From contig NZ_CP088149.1 of NCBI RefSeq assembly GCF_002845275.2, forward strand, positions 1,422,501 through 1,486,500: a stretch of DNA of 64,000 bases, written 5' to 3'. The DNA is from Pseudomonas sp. S06B 330 (lineage in GTDB: Bacteria; Pseudomonadota; Gammaproteobacteria; Pseudomonadales; Pseudomonadaceae). Position numbers and translations under genes: made by a program. Under the pieces are notes generated by a model. The model had not been told where the DNA came from and made no database searches. It saw nothing but the letters and a program-made list of their open reading frames with translations. Below are positions 10,477 through 19,353 of this stretch, in pieces. Position 1 is the stretch's first letter. Every line of letters starts with the position of its first letter.

Positions 10477-11724
10477 TCAATCCCAGCTCAACGCCCCACC
10501 TGTCTGATACTCAATAACCCGAGTCTCAAAGAAGTTCTTCTCTTTCTTCAAGTCCATGATCTCGCTCATCCATGGGAACGGGTTAGTGGTACCTGGGTAC
10601 TCTTCCTTCAAACCGATCTGCGACAGGCGACGGTTGGCGATGAACTTGAGGTAGTCCTCCATCATCGCGGCGTTCATGCCCAGTACGCCGCGTGGCATGG
10701 TGTCACGGGCGTATTCGATTTCCAGCTGGGTGCCCTGCAGGATCATCTGCGAGGCTTCTTCCTTCATTTCGGCGTCCCACAGGTGTGGGTTTTCGATCTT
10801 GATCTGGTTGATCACGTCGATACCGAAGTTCAGGTGCATGGACTCGTCACGCAGGATGTACTGGAACTGCTCGGCAACACCAGTCATCTTGTTGCGGCGA
10901 CCCATGGACAGGATCTGGGTGAAGCCACAGTAGAAGAAGATGCCTTCCAGAACGCAGTAGTAAGCGATCAGGTTGCGCAGCAGCTCTTTGTCGGTCTCGA
11001 CGGTGCCGGTGTTGAATTCCGGATCGGAGATCGCGCGGGTGTAGCTCAGGCCCCAAGCGGCTTTTTTCGCGACCGACGGGATCTCGTGGTACATGTTGAA
11101 GATCTCGCCTTCATCCATGCCCAGCGATTCGATGCAGTACTGGTAGGCGTGGGTGTGGATCGCCTCTTCGAAGGCCTGGCGCAGGATGTACTGGCGGCAC
11201 TCCGGGTTGGTGATCAGGCGGTACACGGCCAGAGCCAGGTTGTTGGCAACCAGGGAGTCGGCAGTGGAGAAGAAGCCCAGGTTACGCATGACGATGCGAC
11301 GCTCGTCATCGGTCAGGCCTTCCGGGTTCTTCCACAGGGCGATGTCCGCGGTCATGTTGACCTCTTGCGGCATCCAGTGGTTGGCGCAACCGTCCAGGTA
11401 CTTCTGCCAGGCCCAGTCATACTTGAATGGCACCAGCTGGTTTAGGTCGGCGCGGCAGTTGATCATGCGCTTTTCGTCAACCGCAACACGGGCAGCAGAG
11501 CCTTCCAGCTCAGCCAGGCCTTCGGCGATGTCGAGTTGGTCCAGGGCAGCCTTGGCACGCTTGACCGCTTCCGAGTCATCGGCGGTTACAGCGCGGGCTT
11601 CCAGGGCGGCAACACCGCCAGCGTTATCAAGCTTGTCGATGCCAGCGGCAGCGGCTTGAGTGGCGGTAGCGCCTTTGGCAGCTTCTTCGCCTTCGTCTTT
11701 GTCGAATTCGTCCCAGCTCAGCAT
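10477..11724 (-). CDS. nrdB: Class Ia ribonucleotide reductase, beta subunit
   Basis: 415 residues. NrdB holds the diiron-tyrosyl radical needed for reducing NDPs to dNDPs. The radical/metal segment EEAIHTHAY gives metal ligands Glu187 and His190 and the probable radical Tyr194, spaced as in E. coli Glu115-His118-Tyr122. A second ligand motif is RDESMH (~290). The C-terminal tail, which docks on NrdA, ends GGALSWD. The Ala/Glu-rich N-terminus (~80 residues) is an extension compared with E. coli. CAGGAG precedes the ATG. It lies 258 bases downstream of nrdA on the same strand. Confidence 0.97.
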   Translation of the reverse strand: MLSWDEFDKDEGEEAAKGATATQAAAAGIDKLDNAGGVAALEARAVTADDSEAVKRAKAALDQLDIAEGLAELEGSAARVAVDEKRMINCRADLNQLVPFKYDWAWQKYLDGCANHWMPQEVNMTADIALWKNPEGLTDDERRIVMRNLGFFSTADSLVANNLALAVYRLITNPECRQYILRQAFEEAIHTHAYQYCIESLGMDEGEIFNMYHEIPSVAKKAAWGLSYTRAISDPEFNTGTVETDKELLRNLIAYYCVLEGIFFYCGFTQILSMGRRNKMTGVAEQFQYILRDESMHLNFGIDVINQIKIENPHLWDAEMKEEASQMILQGTQLEIEYARDTMPRGVLGMNAAMMEDYLKFIANRRLSQIGLKEEYPGTTNPFPWMSEIMDLKKEKNFFETRVIEYQTGGALSWD

Positions 11725-11982
11725 GGTGGGTCTCCTGCTTGAGGGCCATATTCAGTATGGCCGGTGGATCTTGGGTTGCGGTGCTTGCGGTTAGGTACTG
11801 CTGTGCACGCAAAAACTTGGAATGCTTCCGGGAGCGGGGCTCCTCGGTAGGTCGTGGGCAAAAATGCCTTGGACCTGTTATTCGATTGCGTGGGGCAGGG
11901 CGGCGGTGCCGCCCATCGCTGGCAAGGCCAGCGCCCACAGAGACTGCAGCGCCGCCCATGAATGAACGGCGCGTTCAGCCTC
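11725..11982 (-). other. nrdA-nrdB intercistronic region with two hairpins
   Basis: No gene. Two perfect 7-bp hairpins with 3-base loops stand side by side: GGGCGGC/GCCGCCC (11898-11914) and CGCTGGC/GCCAGCG (11917-11933). Neither has a T run. They could stabilise the nrdA message or mark processing; the gap could also hold an nrdB promoter. Confidence 0.6.
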
Positions 11983-14877
11983 TTACTGGCAGGCTTCGCA
12001 ATCCGGCTCGTCGATCGCGCAAGCCTTAGGCACTGGCGCAGGGCCTGCTGCCTGGACCGGGGCGCTGTCGCCACCGCTGGAAACGGCGTTGAGCTTGCCG
12101 GTGTTGATGGTCGACTTCTCGGTGCTGGTCGCGGCCAGGGCACGGAGGTAGTAGGTGGTTTTCAGACCACGGTACCAGGCCATGCGGTAGGTCACGTCGA
12201 GTTTCTTGCCCGAAGCGCCAGCGATGTACAGGTTCAGCGACTGGGCCTGGTCGATCCACTTCTGACGGCGGCTGGCGGCGTCAACGATCCACTTGGTTTC
12301 CACTTCGAACGCAGTAGCGTACAGGTCTTTGAGTTCCTGTGGGATGCGCTCGATCTGCTGTACCGAACCGTCGTAGTACTTCAGGTCGTTGATCATGACC
12401 GAGTCCCACAGGCCGCGGGCCTTGAGGTCGCGAACCAGGTACGGGTTGATCACGGTGAATTCGCCCGAGAGGTTCGATTTCACGTACAGGTTCTGGTAGG
12501 TCGGCTCGATGGACTGCGATACGCCAGTGATGTTGGCGATGGTCGCGGTCGGCGCGATGGCCATGATGTTCGAGTTACGAATACCTTTTTGTACGCGAGC
12601 ACGCACCGGTGCCCAGTCCAGGGTTTCGTTCAGGTCGACGTCGATGTACTTCTGGCCACGGGCTTCGATCAGGATCTGTTGCGAATCCAGCGGCAGGATG
12701 CCTTTGGACCACAGCGAGCCCTGGAAGGTCTCGTAGGCGCCACGCTCGTCGGCCAGGTCACAGGAGGCCTGGATGGCGAAGTAGCTGACCGCTTCCATCG
12801 ACTTGTCGGCGAACTCGACGGCAGCGTCGGAACCGTAAGCAATGTGCTGCAGGTACAGTGCGTCCTGGAAGCCCATGATGCCCAGACCGACCGGGCGGTG
12901 CTTGAGGTTCGAGTTACGCGCTTGCGGCACCGAGTAGTAGTTGATGTCGATCACGTTGTCGAGCATGCGCACGGCGGTGTTCACAGTGCGTTGCAGCTTG
13001 GCGGTGTCCAGCTTGCCATCGACGATGTGGTTCGGCAGGTTGATCGAGCCCAGGTTGCAGACCGCGATCTCGTCCTTGTTGGTGTTCAGGGTGATCTCGG
13101 TGCACAGGTTCGAGCTGTGGACCACGCCGACGTGCTGCTGCGGGCTGCGCAGGTTGCACGGATCCTTGAAGGTCAACCATGGGTGGCCGGTTTCGAACAG
13201 CATCGAGAGCATCTTGCGCCACAGGTCTTTGGCCTGGATGGTCTTGAACACCTTGATCTTGTTGTACTCGGTCAGGGCTTCGTAGTACTCGTAGCGCTCT
13301 TCGAAGGCCTTGCCGGTCAGGTCGTGCAGATCCGGTACTTCGTTCGGCGAGAACAGGGTCCACTTGCCGTCATCGAAGACGCGCTTCATGAACAGGTCAG
13401 GGATCCAGTTGGCGGTGTTCATGTCGTGGGTACGACGACGGTCATCACCGGTGTTCTTGCGCAGCTCGATGAATTCTTCGATGTCCAGGTGCCAGGTTTC
13501 CAGGTAGGCACACACGGCGCCTTTACGCTTGCCACCCTGGTTAACGGCTACGGCGGTGTCGTTGACCACTTTCAGGAACGGCACGACGCCCTGGGATTTA
13601 CCGTTGGTGCCCTTGATGTAGGAGCCCAGTGCACGCACAGGGGTCCAGTCGTTGCCCAGGCCACCGGCGAATTTCGACAGCATGGCGTTGTCGTGGATCG
13701 CGTGGTAGATGCCCGACAGGTCGTCCGGCACGGTGGTCAGGTAGCAGCTCGACAGCTGTGGACGCAGGGTACCGGCGTTGAACAGGGTCGGGGTCGAAGC
13801 CATGTAGTCGAACGACGACAACAGGTTGTAGAACTCGATCGCACGGGCTTCTTTGTTTTTCTCTTCCAGCGCCAGGCCCATGGCCACGCGCATGAAGAAC
13901 ACCTGCGGCAGTTCGAAGCGCACGCCATCCTTGTGGATGAAGTAACGGTCATACAGGGTCTGCAGGCCCAGGTAGGTGAACTGCTGGTCACGCTCGTGGT
14001 TGATCGCCTTGCCCAGCTTCTCCAGGTCGAAGTCGGCCAGGGCAGGGTTGAGCAGTTCGAACTCGACGCCCTTGGCAACGTAGGCCGGCAGGGCCTTGGC
14101 GTACAGTTCGGCCATTTCGTGGTGAGTGGCGCTGTCGGCCACACCGAGGAAGCCCAGGCCTTCGGCACGCAGGGTGTCCATCAGCAGGCGGGCAGTCACG
14201 AACGAGTAGTTCGGCTCACGCTCAACCAGGGTACGGGCGGTCATCACCAGGGCGGTGTTGACGTCGGTCAGGGCCACGCCGTCGTAGAGGTTCTTCAGGG
14301 TTTCGCGCTGGATCAGCTCGCCATCAACTTCGGCCAGGCCTTCGCAGGCCTCGGTGATGATGGTGTTCAGGCGGTTCATGTCCAGCGGCGCGAGGCTGCC
14401 GTCGGCCAAGGTGATGCGAATGCTTGGGTGCGGCTGTACGGACGAGTCTTCAGCGTGAACACGGGTTGCACGCTCTTTGGCACGCTGGTCACGGTAGATC
14501 ACGTAGTCACGGGCAACTTTCTGCTCGCCAGCACGCATCAGGGCCAGTTCAACCTGATCCTGGATTTCTTCGATGTGGATGGTGCCGCCCGAGGGCATGC
14601 GACGCTTGAAGGTCGCGGTGACCTGTTCGGTCAGGCGGGCAACGGTGTCATGGATACGCGACGAAGCAGCAGCGGTGCCGCCTTCAACTGCGAGGAACGC
14701 CTTGGTGATGGCCACGGTGATCTTGTCGTCGGTGTAGGCGACGACAGTGCCATTGCGCTTGATCACACGCAGTTGGCCAGGGGCGGTAGCGGCCAGATCC
14801 TGATTCGAATCGGCGGCCTGCGGCACCTTGGCCTGCGGGTTCTCGCGAGTTGTGTCGGTTTGCATGGGTGTCTCCAC
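11983..14877 (-). CDS. nrdA: Class Ia ribonucleotide reductase, alpha subunit with two ATP-cones
   Basis: 964 residues, about 200 longer than E. coli NrdA because of a second ATP-cone. Cone 1 lies at ~33-125 (LRVIKRNGTVVAYTDDKI), and cone 2 at ~150-240 (IRITLADGSLAPLDMNRL). The catalytic barrel follows, with SSCYLTT, the active-site NLCTEI (Cys and Glu of the radical site) and the PTATIANITG loop. The C-terminal swinging-arm cysteines are in CAIDEPDCEACQ. Dual cones are known in P. aeruginosa NrdA and act in dATP inhibition and oligomer control. GTGGAG precedes the ATG. Upstream control sites are listed separately. Confidence 0.97.
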   Translation of the reverse strand: METPMQTDTTRENPQAKVPQAADSNQDLAATAPGQLRVIKRNGTVVAYTDDKITVAITKAFLAVEGGTAAASSRIHDTVARLTEQVTATFKRRMPSGGTIHIEEIQDQVELALMRAGEQKVARDYVIYRDQRAKERATRVHAEDSSVQPHPSIRITLADGSLAPLDMNRLNTIITEACEGLAEVDGELIQRETLKNLYDGVALTDVNTALVMTARTLVEREPNYSFVTARLLMDTLRAEGLGFLGVADSATHHEMAELYAKALPAYVAKGVEFELLNPALADFDLEKLGKAINHERDQQFTYLGLQTLYDRYFIHKDGVRFELPQVFFMRVAMGLALEEKNKEARAIEFYNLLSSFDYMASTPTLFNAGTLRPQLSSCYLTTVPDDLSGIYHAIHDNAMLSKFAGGLGNDWTPVRALGSYIKGTNGKSQGVVPFLKVVNDTAVAVNQGGKRKGAVCAYLETWHLDIEEFIELRKNTGDDRRRTHDMNTANWIPDLFMKRVFDDGKWTLFSPNEVPDLHDLTGKAFEERYEYYEALTEYNKIKVFKTIQAKDLWRKMLSMLFETGHPWLTFKDPCNLRSPQQHVGVVHSSNLCTEITLNTNKDEIAVCNLGSINLPNHIVDGKLDTAKLQRTVNTAVRMLDNVIDINYYSVPQARNSNLKHRPVGLGIMGFQDALYLQHIAYGSDAAVEFADKSMEAVSYFAIQASCDLADERGAYETFQGSLWSKGILPLDSQQILIEARGQKYIDVDLNETLDWAPVRARVQKGIRNSNIMAIAPTATIANITGVSQSIEPTYQNLYVKSNLSGEFTVINPYLVRDLKARGLWDSVMINDLKYYDGSVQQIERIPQELKDLYATAFEVETKWIVDAASRRQKWIDQAQSLNLYIAGASGKKLDVTYRMAWYRGLKTTYYLRALAATSTEKSTINTGKLNAVSSGGDSAPVQAAGPAPVPKACAIDEPDCEACQ

Positions 14878-15265
14878 GTTCTCTAAGTTTGTGTAGGCGC
14901 CTTGTGGGCGCCAACCGTTCCGTCCGAAAGCTCAACAACCGACCCTGATGGCACACGGGAACGCGACGCTCCGGCATGCCGAACAGGTCGGGCATACTCA
15001 CTTCGGGACAGATCAGGAATAAGGGGCAATAACCTGCCGCTCCCTGGCCGAAGTCAAAGGTTCTGAATCCACGACTCAAAACTGTTGCTGTCAGGTGCGC
15101 CTATGGCTTGCAACACCCGTACCCGAAACAACACCCTCCAAGGGCTTGCAACGGTGGCCACCGCAGGAGCGGTTTGGCTGCTGAAATCTTCTAAAGTTCA
15201 AGCAAAAAAGCACTGCATCAGGGCTTGAGTTCTTTGCTTGACTTGTGCTTGGGATTTGCTTCAAA

Positions 15266-15281
15266 CCCCAAGATGTAGTGT
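15266..15281 (-). promoter_or_regulatory. NrdR box 1
   Basis: CCCCAAGATGTAGTGT matches the NrdR core C-w-A-n-A-T-n-T-w-G at every position (CAAGATGTAG), followed by the GTGT end. NrdR represses RNR genes when dATP/ATP is bound. Confidence 0.8.
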
Positions 15282-15296
15282 TTTGTTTCGATAGGG

Positions 15297-15312
15297 ATAC
15301 AAGATAATGCGG
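15297..15312 (-). promoter_or_regulatory. NrdR box 2
   Basis: ATACAAGATAATGCGG shares CAAGAT with box 1 and fits the core except one base. Its centre is exactly 31 bp (three helical turns) from that of box 1, the spacing typical of paired NrdR sites. Confidence 0.75.
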
Positions 15313-15339
15313 TCTCGGGGGTATTGCAAGGTCGTCGGC

Positions 15340-15348
15340 TGTGGATAA
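15340..15348 (-). promoter_or_regulatory. DnaA box (perfect consensus)
   Basis: TGTGGATAA, the complement of TTATCCACA. It lies 28 bases upstream of NrdR box 2 relative to nrdA. DnaA control of nrdAB is established in E. coli; here it is inferred. Confidence 0.7.
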
Positions 15349-15451
15349 CTTGTGCGTATTTTGTGAGTGATTTTGCCTAACGCCTTGTAGGCCGCGTCTT
15401 AGCGGCAGATGACCGTCTGTCACCCTTTTTTCATCCGCCGAGGTTATCCCG

Positions 15452-15565
15452 ATGGAAATTTTAGGGCGCGCACCCTACCACAAATTCACCGGCCTTCCGA
15501 GCAAACCACAACGTGGCTCATTGCCGCTGGAGGTGACGGTTGGCAGGCGTCGGTACCCGACGTAG
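15452..15565 (+). CDS. Possible 37-residue leader peptide
   Basis: ATG at 15452 follows GAGG by 8 bases; the frame runs 37 codons (MEILGRAPYHKF at the start, Arg-rich GRRRYPT at the end). A perfect hairpin CGTCGG-TAC-CCGACG (15548-15562) covers the last codons. It lies 77 bases before the response-regulator start. This may be a leader peptide or chance; conservation would decide. Confidence 0.3.
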   Translation: MEILGRAPYHKFTGLPSKPQRGSLPLEVTVGRRRYPT

Positions 15566-15642
15566 TATCCGGGGCCGATGTTGCCTTTTGGTGAAGCATT
15601 CGCCAGGGCACTCTTTATAACAACAAGCCGTCGAGGTGAGCC

Positions 15643-16368
15643 GTGGAGCAGCAGCGCAGTCAGGTGTTGATCGTCGAGGATGACCAGCGTCTGGCCGACC
15701 TGACCCGTGAGTACCTGCAGGCCAACGGCTTTGCTGTCGAGGTTGAGGGGGACGGGGCCAAGGCGGCAGCACGGATCATTGCCGAACAACCGGACTTGGT
15801 GATCCTCGACCTGATGCTGCCTGGCGAAGATGGCCTGAGCATCTGCCGCAAGGTGCGCCAGCAGTTTGCCGGGCCGATCCTCATGCTCACGGCACGCAGC
15901 GATGACCTTGACCAGGTTCAGGGCCTGGATATCGGCGCTGACGACTATGTGTGCAAACCGGTGCGCCCGCGCCTGCTGCTGGCACGGATCAATGCCTTGC
16001 TGCGCCGCAGCGAGCCGGTTGCGGAAAGCGCGCCGCCGCAGTGCGTGCAGTTCGGACCGTTGCGGGTCGACAACATCCTGCGCGAGGCCTGGTTGCAGGA
16101 CAACGGTATCGAACTGACCAGCGCTGAATTCGATTTGCTCTGGCTGTTGGTCAGCAACGCTGGGCGCATCCTGTCCCGTGAGGAAATCTTCACCTCACTG
16201 CGCGGCGTGGGCTATGACGGCCAGGACCGCTCCATTGATGTGCGTATCTCCAGAATCCGCCCGAAAATAGGCGATGACCCCGAGCACCCGCGGATGATCA
16301 AGACCATCCGCAGCAAAGGCTATCTGTTCGTGCGTGAAGCGGCCGAGGCCATGGGCCAGGTGCGATGA
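15643..16368 (+). CDS. OmpR-family response regulator (RstA-like)
   Basis: 241 residues, GTG start after GAGGTGAG. The receiver domain is at ~7-120: acidic pair EDD, phospho-acceptor Asp in LVILDLMLPGEDG, then LTARSDD and the conserved Lys in DYVCKPV. The winged-helix effector domain lies at ~140-235 (ELTSAEFDLLWLLVSNAGRILSREE, RSIDVRISRIRPKI, IRSKGYLFV). It resembles RstA in length and order. It overlaps the sensor gene by 4 bases. Targets are unknown; the downstream FhuF-like gene is co-transcribed by its overlap, which points towards iron or redox. Confidence 0.93.
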   Translation: MEQQRSQVLIVEDDQRLADLTREYLQANGFAVEVEGDGAKAAARIIAEQPDLVILDLMLPGEDGLSICRKVRQQFAGPILMLTARSDDLDQVQGLDIGADDYVCKPVRPRLLLARINALLRRSEPVAESAPPQCVQFGPLRVDNILREAWLQDNGIELTSAEFDLLWLLVSNAGRILSREEIFTSLRGVGYDGQDRSIDVRISRIRPKIGDDPEHPRMIKTIRSKGYLFVREAAEAMGQVR

Positions 16369-17966
16369 ACTCGATTTTCCTGCGGATCTACGGCGGCATG
16401 CTTGCCGCCCTGGTGCTGGTGGCGGTGCTTGGTGTGCTCAGTATGCACTTGCTCAATGAAGTGCGCGCCAGCCAGTACCGCGAACGCCTCGCTCATGGCA
16501 CCTTCACCCTGATGGCTGACAATCTGGTGCCGCAGGACGAGGTGGAGCGCAAGCGCACCCTGTTGATCTGGGAGCGTTTGCTGGGCATTCCGCTGGAGCT
16601 GCAAAGCTTTGCCGCTGCAGGTATCGAAGGTAGTCAACGCAGCCAGTTGCAGCGCGGTCAGGTACTGGTGGAAAAGACCGGCCCGCATGCGGCCAAGGTC
16701 ATGCGCCAGATCGGCACTGAGGATCTGTTGCTGGTCGGCGTGGTCGAGCAGATCAGCGAGCAACTGGCGCGGGCAACTATTTACCTGTTGGTCGATGAGC
16801 TGGTGCGCTACCCCATTGGTGAGCAGCCCAGGCGCCTGGCGGAGCTCAAGCAAAACAAGGGCTTTGGCTTTGACCTGAGCCTGCGGCGCCTGGAACAGAC
16901 CGACATGGATGAGGACCAGCGTCGGCGTGTCGATGAAGGTGACACGGTAATGGCCTTGGGCAAGGATGGCGACTCGATCCGGGTCGTCTCCGGAATGGTC
17001 GGCACTCCCTGGGTGCTGGAGATCGGGCCGCTGTACCAGATGAATCCCTATCCGCCGCAGCTGCTGGCGTTGATTGCCGTGCTCGGCCTGTGCCTGATCG
17101 GCCTGATCGTCTATTTACTGGTGCGTCAGTTGGAACGGCGTCTGTCTGACCTGGAAAGCGCCGCCACACGCATTGCCCAAGGCAGCCTGGACACCCGCGT
17201 GGCCGGCGATGATGCCGACTCGGTCGGACGCCTGGCCGCAGCCTTCAACCGCATGGCTGAACACTTGCAGCGTTCACTGAGCATTCAGAGGGAACTGGTC
17301 CGCGCCGTGTCCCATGAGTTGCGCACGCCGGTGGCGCGCCTGCGCTTCGGCCTGGAAATGATTGCCAGCGCGCGGGACGAACAGGCGCGGGAAAAGTATT
17401 TGAGTGGCATGGATGGCGATATCCAGGAGCTGGATAAGCTGGTCGACGAAATGCTCACCTATGCCCGTCTTGAGCAGGGTGCACCGGCCCTGCATTTTCA
17501 GCGGGTCGACCTCGATGCCTTGCTTGAGCAAGTGATCGCTGAGCTGGCGCCGCTGCGCAGTGACGTCAGGGTCGTGCGCGGGCCGTGCCAGGGCGATGAA
17601 CAAGGCGCGTGGGTTGAAGCCGAGCCGCGTTACCTGCATCGGGCCTTACAGAATCTGGTCAGTAACGCCATGCGCCATGCCGAATCACAGGTCAGCCTCA
17701 GCTATCAGCTCGGTGTGCAGCGTTGCCGGATCGATGTTGAAGACGACGGGCCAGGCGTACCGGAAAGTGTCTGGGACCGTATCTTTACGCCCTTCACCCG
17801 GCTCGATGACAGCCGTACCCGCGCTTCCGGTGGTCACGGCCTGGGCTTGTCGATTGTGCGGCGTATCATCTATTGGCATAAAGGACGGGCTTCCGTCGGC
17901 CACAGCGAGCGCCTGGGTGGAGCGCGTTTCAGCCTGAGCTGGCCGCGTCACCAGGATTCGCCATGA
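16365..17966 (+). CDS. Sensor histidine kinase (RstB-like)
   Basis: 533 residues. TM1 at ~5-28, a periplasmic sensor region of ~200 residues, TM2 at ~228-250 (LLALIAVLGLCLIGLIVYLLV), HAMP ~250-305, the HisKA H-box AVSHELRTPVARLRF (~315), and HATPase with N-box NLVSNAMRHAES, G1 DDGPGVP and G2 GGHGLGLSIVRRI. All catalytic boxes are intact. It shares 4-base overlaps with both the response regulator before it and the FhuF-like gene after it. The signal sensed is not evident. Confidence 0.93.
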   Translation: MNSIFLRIYGGMLAALVLVAVLGVLSMHLLNEVRASQYRERLAHGTFTLMADNLVPQDEVERKRTLLIWERLLGIPLELQSFAAAGIEGSQRSQLQRGQVLVEKTGPHAAKVMRQIGTEDLLLVGVVEQISEQLARATIYLLVDELVRYPIGEQPRRLAELKQNKGFGFDLSLRRLEQTDMDEDQRRRVDEGDTVMALGKDGDSIRVVSGMVGTPWVLEIGPLYQMNPYPPQLLALIAVLGLCLIGLIVYLLVRQLERRLSDLESAATRIAQGSLDTRVAGDDADSVGRLAAAFNRMAEHLQRSLSIQRELVRAVSHELRTPVARLRFGLEMIASARDEQAREKYLSGMDGDIQELDKLVDEMLTYARLEQGAPALHFQRVDLDALLEQVIAELAPLRSDVRVVRGPCQGDEQGAWVEAEPRYLHRALQNLVSNAMRHAESQVSLSYQLGVQRCRIDVEDDGPGVPESVWDRIFTPFTRLDDSRTRASGGHGLGLSIVRRIIYWHKGRASVGHSERLGGARFSLSWPRHQDSP

Positions 17967-18505
17967 GTGTTTCGCTACAGTACCTGCTGGAGCCAGCACG
18001 CTTCGAGGCCTTATTGCTTGAGCTGTACGGCCCTGAGCTAATGCCATCGCAGCGTCCGGTGTTGGTCTCACAATGGTCCAAATACTATTTTGCGTTGATC
18101 TGGCAGTCGCTGCTTGGCGGTGCATCGCTGACGGAATTTGCAGTCACCGAACTGACCCTCGATGGTCGCGGCCTGCCACTTGCTCTGAGTGAACATGGTG
18201 AACACTGCGCAGGGCTTGCGGCGATCCTGGAGCAGCACCTGCAACCGTTGGTGTTGCGTCTGGCGGCCTTGGGACCGGTGGCGTCAGCGGTGCTCTGGGG
18301 TAATGCTGGAGATTGTCTGGATCAAGCATTGCAGCGCGCTGAAGGTAACGACTGCGGCCTGGGGCACTTGCTCAGCTCACCTGACAGCCCCTTGTATGCG
18401 GCGGTCAGCCTGGATGAATCGGGGCAGCGCCGGCGCCGAACCTGTTGCCTTAGCTATAAGGTGCAGTGGGTGGGGCACTGCGAACACTGTCCGTTGCTCG
18501 CTTGA
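17963..18505 (+). CDS. FhuF-like [2Fe-2S] siderophore-iron reductase
   Basis: 180 residues, shorter than E. coli FhuF (~260). The C-terminal signature C-C-x10-C-x2-C is exact: Cys161, Cys162, Cys173, Cys176 in TCCLSYKVQWVGHCEHC. In FhuF this unusual motif binds a [2Fe-2S] cluster that reduces ferric hydroxamate siderophores in the cytoplasm. The start ATG overlaps the kinase stop by 4 bases, so all three genes form one operon. It ends 3 bases from the convergent phosphopantetheinyl transferase gene. The family call rests on the motif and general layout. Confidence 0.85.
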   Translation: MSVSLQYLLEPARFEALLLELYGPELMPSQRPVLVSQWSKYYFALIWQSLLGGASLTEFAVTELTLDGRGLPLALSEHGEHCAGLAAILEQHLQPLVLRLAALGPVASAVLWGNAGDCLDQALQRAEGNDCGLGHLLSSPDSPLYAAVSLDESGQRRRRTCCLSYKVQWVGHCEHCPLLA

Positions 18506-18508
18506 GGT

Positions 18509-19210
18509 TCAGACGCTGACCAGGGTCAGCAGTTGATCATCCTGCAGGCAGAACTGCCCGAGCAGTTCCCGCCCGCTATGCCACTGCGGCGACAGGTCGG
18601 TAAGCAGGCGCAGGCGTGCCTGGCCATCGGCAGACCATTCCAGCACTTCGGCGTGTTCGAAGTAAAAGCGCTGCTGGACGATGGGGTAGAGGGCCTTGAA
18701 CAGGCTTTCCTTGAGGGAAAAGGTCAAGGTCACGGTCAGGGCGGTTTGCCCCTTGTTCATGCGTTGCAGCTCGGCGTCGGTGAGGATCTCCCCGGCCAGG
18801 CGCTCGGCACGCTCATGGCTGAGCAGGGTTTCCTGATCCAGGCCGATGCCCAGGCAGTCGCTGTCGCGCGCCACGACCGCCGCAGCCCAGCCTTTACCAT
18901 GGGTGATCGAACCGCTGATACCCGTCGGCCAGATCGGCGAACGGTCCTCGTGGGTGGCAGGGACGTACTCGCGACCATCCAGGCGCTGCAAGGCTGAACG
19001 GGCACACACCCGCCCGGCGAGGTACTCGGCCTGACGCTTGGCGACCGAACGTTGCAGGTTGGGTGTCTGTTCAATACCGGCGCGAGCGAAATCGTCACTG
19101 GCCAGTTGCGCCGGGTCGAACGCGCAGCTGACCAGCACCGCACCGGGGACCGGGCGGGGCAGGGGCCAATGGTGCAGCAAGGGGGCGCAGCAGGTGGGGA
19201 GTCGGTTCAT
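18509..19210 (-). CDS. pcpS: 4'-phosphopantetheinyl transferase
   Basis: 233 residues from the ATG at 19210; an upstream extension would run through an inverted repeat and is rejected. EntD/Sfp-type: ISGSITHGKGWAAAVV at ~115, the metal-binding LGIGLDQE, and the FSLKESLFKALYP motif with the WxxKE-like Lys-Glu pair. It transfers phosphopantetheine from CoA to carrier proteins. In P. aeruginosa a single enzyme (PcpS) serves both fatty-acid ACP and siderophore NRPS domains, and this fits that type. It converges on the FhuF-like gene, an interesting neighbour given the siderophore link. Confidence 0.92.
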   Translation of the reverse strand: MNRLPTCCAPLLHHWPLPRPVPGAVLVSCAFDPAQLASDDFARAGIEQTPNLQRSVAKRQAEYLAGRVCARSALQRLDGREYVPATHEDRSPIWPTGISGSITHGKGWAAAVVARDSDCLGIGLDQETLLSHERAERLAGEILTDAELQRMNKGQTALTVTLTFSLKESLFKALYPIVQQRFYFEHAEVLEWSADGQARLRLLTDLSPQWHSGRELLGQFCLQDDQLLTLVSV

Positions 19211-19247
19211 TCCGGTATTGTGTCCAGTGCTGCCGGTGTCGGCAACT

Positions 19248-19350
19248 GTAGCCGCTGCCGCCAGGCTGCGATCGGGCGTGAAACGGCCGCCATTCGGTGA
19301 TTGGATGACGACTGCTTCGCAGCCGATCGCAGCCTGGCGGCAGCGGCTAC
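19248..19350. repeat. Inverted repeat with 28-bp perfect arms
   Basis: GTAGCCGCTGCCGCCAGGCTGCGATCGG (19248-19275) recurs inverted without mismatch at 19323-19350, with 47 bases between. It is a REP/BIME-type pair in the gap between two leftward genes. The arm sequence is one I recall as dispersed in Pseudomonas genomes. Confidence 0.85.
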
Positions 19351-19353
19351 GAG

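Larger units (their letters stand above)
14878..15642. other. Divergent control region, nrdA and rstA-like genes
   Basis: 765 bases. From the nrdA side it holds a GGCGCC-TTGTG-GGCGCC hairpin (14896-14912) just before the ribosome site, a long leader, two NrdR boxes, one DnaA box, and then a possible short peptide (15452-15565) before the two-component system. The boxes lie ~390 bases from the nrdA start, so the nrdA leader is long. Confidence 0.6.

Noticed and set aside
11962..14886. 974-codon open frame on the plus strand opposite nrdA
   Set aside because: It mirrors nrdA in a GC-rich genome with strong third-base bias; its protein is low-complexity Val/Gly/His/Gln-rich with no domain, while nrdA on the other strand is unmistakable.
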